NCBI GenBank assembly: GCA_038049695.1
Contig: CP142457.1
Location: forward strand, 21,776,501 to 21,840,500
DNA from: Cinnamomum chago
Lineage: Eukaryota > Streptophyta > Magnoliopsida > Laurales > Lauraceae
Reading direction: 5' to 3'
DNA: 64,000 nt
A program made the translations under genes and the position numbers. The notes under the pieces were generated by a model. The model did no database searches. It was not told the DNA's origin and saw nothing but the letters and a program-made list of their open reading frames with translations. Shown one piece after another: positions 57,201 to 64,000 of the stretch (positions are counted from its first letter, which is position 1; each line of letters opens with the position of its first letter).

Positions 57201-60200
57201 AACCCGTTTTAAACCGAAAAGTAGCTCGAAATATCTTAAAGAGCGCATCTCAACCCAGAATCCCTTCAAATGGATTTGGAGCCGTAAGGAAAGACAGAGA
57301 CACCCGAAACCCCATTTAGAGTAAAACGCAATCCCAGATTTTTCCAAAGGCAGTCTTTGGACCAAGAGTCGCATGAAACACAGTGTTGACTCAACAACTT
57401 TCTAGAACCGCACAGATTATGTTTTCCTTCAAAAGTACCGTACGACCCTCGCATGAAGTTCCGGTTTTCGCCCTAGCAAACACTGAACTCTCCGAAAGTG
57501 ATTTCCACACCCAAGATTCACCCGAAACCCGTAGTAAACCGAAGAGTAGCTCGGAATATCCTAAAAATCGCATCTCATCCCAAAATCCCTTCATATGGAT
57601 TTAGAGGCGTACGATAAGACAAGGACACCCGAAACCCTTTTTAGTTTAAAACTTGATCCCGGATATTTCTAAAGGTTGCCTTTGTATACAGAGTCGGAAG
57701 AAACACAGTGGGGAGACAACAATTTCCTAGAGCCCCAAAGATTCTGCTTTAGTACAAAAGTATCGTACGTCCCGCGCGAAGTTCGGGTTTTCTCCTTTAC
57801 AACCAGAGAACTCCCCGAAAGTGTTTACCATACCCATGGTTCGCCCGAAATCCGTTTTAAACCGAGAAGTAGGTTGAAATATCCTAAAAGGTGCATCTCA
57901 TCCCAGAATACCTTCAAATGGATTTCGAGGCGTGAGACAAGAGAAGGACACCCGAAACCCCTTCTAGAGTATAACGTGATCCTGGAATTTTCTAGAGGGA
58001 GTCTTTGGACCAAGAGTCGCATTAAAACACTGTGTAGAGTCAACCATACTCTCGAGCCGCATAGATTGTGTTTTCGTACTGAAGGACCGTACGACCCGCA
58101 CGAAGTTCGGGTTTTCGCCATAACAAACACTGAACTCCCCGAATGTGTTTTCCTTACCCAAGATTCGCCCGAAACCCGTTTTAAACCGAAGGGTAGCTCG
58201 AAATATCAAAATAGCGCATCTCAACCCAGAATCCCTTCAAATGGATTTGGAGCCGTAAGGAAAGACAGAGACACCCGAAACCCCATTTAGAGTAAAACGC
58301 AATCCCGAATTTTTCCAAAGGGAGTCTTTGGACCAAGAGTCGCATGAAACACAGTGTTGAGTCAATAACTTTTTAGAGCCGCACAGATTATGTTTTCGTT
58401 CAAAAGTACCGTACGACCCTCGCACGAAGTTCCGGTTTTCGCCCTAGCAAACACTGAACTCCCCGAAAGTGATTTCCACACCCAAGATTCACCCGAAACC
58501 TGTAGTAAACCGAAGTGTAGCTCGGAATATCCTAAAAATCGAATCTCATCCCAAAATCCCTTCATATGGATTTAGAGTCGTACGACAAGACAAGGACACC
58601 CGAAACCCTTTTTAGTTTAGAACTTGATCCCGGATATTTCTAGAGGTTGCTTTGTACACAGAGTCGCAAGAAACACAGTGTGGAGTCAACAATTTCCTAG
58701 AGCTACAAAGATTCTGCTTTAGTACAAAAGTATCGTACGTCCCGCGCGAAGTTCGGGTTTTCTCCTTTACAACCAGAGAACTCCTCGAAAGTGCTTACCA
58801 TACCCAAGGTTCGCCCGAAACCCGTCTTAAACCGAAAAGTAGGTTGAAATATCCTAAAAGGTGCATCTCATCCCAGAATACCTTCAAATGAATTTTGAGG
58901 CGTGAGACAAGAGAAGGACACCCGAAACCCCTTCTAGAGTAAAACGTGATCCTGGAGTTTTCTAGAGGGAGTCTTTGGACCAAGAGTCGCATTAAAACAC
59001 TGTGTAGAGTCAACCATACTCTCGAGCCGCATAGATTGTGTTTTCGTACTGAAGGACCGTACGACCCGCACGAAGTTCGGGTTTTCGCCATTACAAACAC
59101 TGAACTCCCCGAATGTGTTTTCCTTACCCAAGATTCGCCCGAAACCCGTTTTAAACCGAAAAGTAGCTCGAAATATCTTATAGAGCGCATCTCAACCCAA
59201 AATCCCTTCAAATGGATTTGGAGCCGTTAGGAAAGACAGAGACACCCGAAACCCCATTTAGAGTAAAACGCAATCCCGGATTTTTCCAAAGGGAGTCTTT
59301 GGACCAAGAGTCGCATGAAACACAGTGTTGACTCAACAACTTTCTAGAGCCGCACAGATTATGTTTTCGTTCAAAAGTACCGTACGACCCTCGCACGAAG
59401 TTCCGGTTTTCGCCCTAGCAAACACTGAACTCCCCGAAAGTGATTTCCACACCCAAGATTCACCCGAAACCCGTAGTAAACCGAAGAGTAGCTCGGAATA
59501 TCCTAAAAATCGCATCTCATCCCAAAATCCCTTCATATGGATTTAGAGGCGTACGACAGGACAAGGACACCCGAAACCCTATTTAGTTTAGAACTTGATC
59601 CCAGATATTTCTAGAGGTTGCCTTTGTACACAGAGTCGCAAGAAACACAGTGTAGAGTCAACAATTTCCTAGAGCCGCAAAGATTCTGCTTTAGTACAAA
59701 AGTATCGTACGTCCCGCGCGAAGTTCGGGTTTTCTCCTTTACAACCAGAGAACTCCCCGAAAGTGTTTACCATACCCAAGGTTCGCCCGAAACCCGTTTT
59801 AAACCGAAAAGTAGCTCGAAATATTCTAAAAGGTGCATCTCAACCCAGAATACCTTCAAATGGATTTCGAGGCGTGAGACAAGAGAAGGACACTCGAAAC
59901 CCCTTATATAGTAAAACGTGATCCTGGAATTTTCTAGAGGGAGTCTTTGGACCAAGAGTCGCATTAAAACACAGTGTAGAGTCAGCCATATTCTCGAGCC
60001 GCATAGATTATGTTTTCGTACTAAAGGACCGTACGACCCGCACGAAGTTCGGGTTTTCGCCTTTACAAACACTGAACTCCCCGAATGTGTTTTCCTTACC
60101 CAAGATTCGCCCGAAACCCGTTTTAAACCGAAAAGTAGCTCGAAATATCTTAAAGAGCGCATCTCAACCCAGAATACCTTCAAATGGATTTCGAGGCGTG

Positions 60201-60485
60201 AGGAAAGACAGAGACACCCGAAACCCCATTTAGAGTAAAACGCAATCCCGGATCTTTGCAAACGGAGTCTTTGGTCCAAGAGTCGAATGAAACAAACTGT
60301 TGCGTCAACAACTTTCTAGAGCCGCACAGATTATGTTTTCGTTCAAAAGTACCGTACGACCCTCGCACGAAGTTCCGGTTTTCGCCCTGGCAAACACTGA
60401 ACTGCCCGAAGGTGATTTCCACACCCAAGATTCACCCGAAACCCGTAGTAAACCGAAGAGTAGCTCGGAATATCCTAAAAATCGC
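42216..60485 (-). repeat. Satellite array, 972-bp three-monomer higher-order repeat
   Basis: Monomers of about 324 bp in three types follow in fixed order on plus: one marked by GCCGCACAGATTATG, one by GCCGCAAAGATTCTGC, one by GCCGCATAGATTGTG. Recurrence of the first type: 42529, 43178, 44146, 45118, about 46090, 47033, 48006, 48977, 49948, 50920, 51892, 52848, 53820, about 55113, 56086, about 56411, 57383, about 58354, 59325, about 60297. Most steps are 968-973 bp; exceptions are 649, 943, 956, 1293 and 325. Long frames open on both strands follow from the length being divisible by three and are not genes. The last monomer is cut by the LTR at 60486. Confidence 0.95.
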
Positions 60486-62884
60486 TGTAAGTCCATGGGG
60501 ATCCGAACCCTAGAGGGGGGGTGAATAGGGTGAGCTTCAACTATGACCAATTTTAATCAATTTTAACTTCTTTAAAACAAACTAGTCACATGTGATGATT
60601 AAACATACAAGATGCGGAAGCTAACAAAAGAATCACCACAAAGCAATCACCATTACACAAGTATTTATAGTGGTTCGGCCTCAATGCCTACATCCACTAC
60701 CGGCTTGTGATCCAACACCCCACCGGATTTCCACTATTTATGCTTTTCAATAGGCTAAGCAATAACCTTTACAATATGCTTTCCAAGGCTAAGCAATAAC
60801 CTTTACATTGATGTTTTTCAAGGCTTAACATCAACCTATACACTATGCTTTTATAGGCTAAGCAATAACCTCTTCAACATGCTTTCCAAGGCTAAGCAAT
60901 AACCTCTTCAACCACAAGGTTGGTTATCTCACTAAGTTAGTGTCTTTAATACACTTGATGGAGATACAAATAAGCTCATTACATTGCCTCTTAAATAGGC
61001 GGATATGGAAGTGAAAAACAAATACACACTCACACTATGAATGCAAAGATGAAAACAAATGAAGTGTGTGTGTGTGTGTGATCCTCAATCATTTTGAAAA
61101 TGAAAGTTCATAAATGTATGCCTAAGGCTTTTGAAAATGTTAGCTCATAAAACATTTATGATTGAGGATGTAATGCAATCACATGTTAAAAGTAACAACT
61201 TGTTAATGATATCAAAGTTACACAAGTTGTATGAAATGGATTAGCTCTAAACATGTGATGCATAGGGATGTCAATCAAATCATCAATGTAGCTCAAAACA
61301 TAAAAATAGATTTGATTGAAATGAGGGGACAAATCATATGTAATTATAAAGACAACTTGAAAATGATTTACCAATCAAAGTAAGGCAAGTTGTGAAACAT
61401 TAAAACAATAATACACATATGATTTGTAATGATGTTGAATCCAAAACATAAGATACATTTGAAAGAGATTTTCTTATGATGGAAAACAACACCCAAAGAT
61501 TCAACAAAGTATATGAATCATGTTACATATTTCATTAACATGATCTACTTAGATTTACCAAAGATAAAGTACTACTTTGATGAATCAATGGTGATGTATC
61601 CAAAACAATAGATCTATTCAAAATATAACACATGCTAAGGATACAACACATCATAGGTTAACATGTTACAAAGATTTACCAATGATAAAACAAAACATGA
61701 AAACATATGATTTGTAAAGAAGTTGAATCCAAAACATAAGATAGTTTTGAAAGTGATTTTCTTATGATGGAAAACAACAACAAAAGATTCAACCAAGTAT
61801 AGGAATCATGTTACATATGATTTACCAACTTTCTTTCATTAACATGATCTACTTAGATTTACCAAAGTTAAGTACTACTTGGATTGAATCATATGGTGTT
61901 GTATCCAAAACAATAAATCAACTCAAAACATAAAATATGTTAAGGACACAACACAAACATAGTTTAACATGCTAGAAATGATTTACCAAAAATAAAACAA
62001 AAGCATGAAAACATATGATTAAGGAAGGAAGAGCCTACTTGGTGGTTTAACTTCATTAATCCAAGCTTTAGCTTTCCTATTCTTCCCCTTCATCCCTTGG
62101 TTCTTTTCCCTTTTGATATGCCTCAATACCTCTCAAGGAGGGGCTTAAAAATCCCAACTTTTGGAAAGGGAAAGAACTCATTTTTATAGCGAAAACAGCC
62201 CAACGGCTAGTTTACCCGGTCAACCGGCCATAACAGGCAGGTTAACCGGCCAAGCACAACGGTCATAAAAAGAGCCGTTGTGTTTTGGGTCATCCTGCAC
62301 TGTGGCCGGTTAACCGGGCTAACATGGCCGGTTAACCGGCTACACTGCGGGTTGACCACCCCGGTTAACCCCATGGTTAACCCCGCAGCACCAAAATTCC
62401 CAAAAAATGCATTTTTCACAGTTTTGCTTGGGGGAACTTTTTGGCCACTAAATCAAGCTTGGAAAACATGTTTTAAAGATTCTAAAGGTTTTTAAAACAT
62501 GACATAAAAAGCCTAAAAAGTTTCAAAACTTTTAAAACAAAGGCTTGCTTGATTTCTTGAAAACTATTTTCAAATGAAATTGCATACACAAATGATTCTT
62601 TTTGTGATGAATGTATGCAAAACTCAAACCTAAATTCACAAGATGATTTTCCAAATATAATGCACAAGGAATTAGGTTTTCAAAAGAGTTTTGGGTTCTA
62701 AAACCAATGCATCCAAGTTTAGAACCAAAACATGCATATAACACAAACTTTTCCAAATCTAAAAACCAATGCATGTATAAAACTAGATTTCAAGTTTATT
62801 TAAAAAACCAATGCAAGTGTGTAAATCAAATGATGCTTGAATGAAGATGCATCCATCAAATTGCAACCTACAAAATTCCTAACA
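60486..62884 (-). repeat. 3' LTR of SIRE-like element (2399 bp)
   Basis: TG...CA borders on minus (TGTTAGGAATTTTGTAGG ... GGACTTACA). TATA is CTATAAATAC at 60670-60661 (minus). Minisatellite at 60746-60912, the roughly 300-bp duplication at 61425-62020, and a palindrome cluster of a different core at 62215-62385. Confidence 0.9.
62215..62385. repeat. Palindrome cluster with GGTTAACC core (about 7 units)
   Basis: Sites GGTCAACC, GGTTAACC (x3 with CCGG flanks), GGTTGACC, GGTTAACC and GGTTAACC occupy the place where sister LTRs have four GGTCGACC. A central inverted repeat AACGGTCAT...GAGCCGTT is kept, as is the upstream CAACGGCTAG. Confidence 0.9.
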
Positions 62885-62900
62885 ATCTCCCCCTTTGCAA
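62885..62900 (-). other. Polypurine tract
   Basis: TTGCAAAGGGGGAGAT on minus directly precedes the LTR TG end; it sets the orientation of the whole LTR family. Confidence 0.85.
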
Positions 62901-64000
62901 TTTGATGGCAAACACACTCACCGCTGAATTTACACACTTAGTCTTTAGCTCCCCCTCAGCTGGACAAGTCTTGAAATCTTCTTGGATGCTTCTTCTCAAA
63001 GCTTGGGCTCTTGGACTTCAATCTTCATGATGCTTGGAGCTTGATCAACCTTCAAGCTTTCTTTCTTCTTTCTCTCTTTATCCAAGCATCTTCTTTAGCT
63101 TCCAAGCTTTCTTTCTTCTATTAGCTCTCCCCCTTTGACCATGCCTCTTTCTCCCTTTGGCAAGGTATGCATTCTCTCCCTTTGTAGAAGATCATACACA
63201 ACTCTCCCCTTTGGAAGCTTGGACTTTCTCTTCACCCTTTTGAGAACTTGCATAATTTCTCCCCCTTTGCCATTAAATTGCAAAGGTACCTACACACATG
63301 AAACAAAGAAAATACCATTAGTAGCACCTGTTAACAAATGAAATCGAAAATGAAATACATAACAGGCTATCATGTGAGGTAGTAGTCTCTAAGGGCTCAA
63401 AGGCAATCCAAAGGTGAATTTGATCAAAACTAATACTTCTTATGAAGGTTTACACTCCCCCTCAATCCATTCTCTCCTTTTGTCAAACTCTTGACAAAGA
63501 TTTAACTATTAGGTACAAGAAGAAGATGGTTTAACCAAGTGAGGGTCAACTTCAAAGAAAGGATTAGATTCATTTAACTATAAAGCACAATATGATCAAA
63601 TTACCAAAAGAGAGCTAGGTCTAAAGAGAAAAGCAATCATGGATATCAATTGGACAAACAAAGAATACCAATTGAGATTTAGGATATGACTATTAAATCA
63701 ATCACTCTAAAATGGATTTAAAAGTATAACTATTATGAGAAATCCAAATTAGAGCTATCCATGATATGGGGTTTACTTAAACATAGCATCAATCAATATA
63801 ACTTATGAAAATCATATGCTATGTAAAATTTTGAAAATCATTTCATTCAATCAATAAATATGACTTATAAAAGTGCAAATAGAGTGAAATGAAATTCAAA
63901 CATGAAGCCAACCTCAACTAATAACCAACCAATATTATGAACACATAAACATGGTGGTCATGAGATATACCTATATGAGCAAAAGAGGTGGCAACATGAG
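62901..64000 (-). other. 3' internal non-coding region of SIRE-like element
   Basis: No convincing protein. On minus it contains several further AAGGGGGAG-type purine tracts (about 62950, 63126, 63200, 63259, 63455) interspersed with AAGCTTGGA-like words. From 63500 on it is AT-rich with nothing recognisable. Confidence 0.6.

Larger units (their letters stand above)
60486..64000 (-). mobile_element. SIRE-like Ty1/copia element, 3' LTR and 3' internal end (continues beyond window)
   Basis: On minus: 3' internal region (64000-62885), PPT, then LTR 62884-60486, ending at satellite. The LTR is the same family as the solo LTRs here, closest to the 2550 copy (shared TGTAAGTCCATGGGGATCC end). Coding sequence is not reached. 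The expected TSD partner of ATCGC (60481-60485) lies right of the window. Confidence 0.88.

Noticed and set aside
42216-60485. CRISPR-like or rDNA spacer array
   Set aside because: Units are contiguous 324-bp monomers without unique spacers, the context is plant nuclear, and no rRNA sequence is present.
63095-63283. Small minus-strand ORF in the SIRE-like 3' region as an envelope-like gene
   Set aside because: Lys/Arg/Gly-rich translation of repeated purine tracts, with no membrane segment or similarity.

Overview
The window is flowering-plant nuclear DNA. The evidence is spliceosomal GT-AG introns, plant-type LTR retrotransposons of several lineages, a fragment of a plant ALIS/CDC50-type gene, and a long satellite array. 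No bacterial, organellar or rRNA signal was seen. The species cannot be named from the sequence alone. Apart from about 1.6 kb of host-gene remnants (11431-13067), everything is mobile or tandem-repeat DNA.

Layout. (1) 1-11430 is most of a Ty3/gypsy element of the Tat lineage. Its gag-pol is on the minus strand with dual RNase H, PBS and 5' LTR. A separately promoted, intron-containing extra ORF runs antisense to pol (515-2455). A 2.2-kb solo LTR (2550-4749, perfect 5-bp TSD) sits in the convergent 3' region between them. (2) 11431-13067 holds the tails of two convergent host genes: an unidentified terminal exon on plus, and the last two exons of an ALA-interacting-subunit gene on minus with a stop codon. 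(3) 13068-15899 is a long LTR-like block that cuts the ALIS exon. (4) 15900-23472 is Ty1/copia element A (minus, Angela/BARE-like), with both LTRs truncated at nearly the same internal point. (5) 23473-32510 is Ty1/copia element B (plus), same family, with two full 1760-bp LTRs and a decayed coding region. B precisely lacks a 104-bp GT-AG segment present in A. (6) 32511-60485 is a satellite array of about 324-bp monomers. The left block (to about 39725) is heterogeneous. The right block is inverted and organised as a regular three-monomer, 972-bp higher-order repeat. Two further LTRs of the solo-LTR family sit inside it with perfect TSDs. (7) 60486-64000 is the 3' LTR, polypurine tract and 3' internal end of a full SIRE-like copia element, minus strand, continuing off the window.

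Themes worth attention. Element B looks like an integrated copy of a spliced gag-only RNA. Spaced clusters of short GC-rich palindromes (cores GGTCGACC, GGTTAACC or GCTCGAGC) recur in three unrelated retrotransposon families here, and within one family the palindrome core has been swapped in place. The satellite shows higher-order structure with register-shift hybrids and an internal inversion. None of the retroelement coding regions seen is fully intact.
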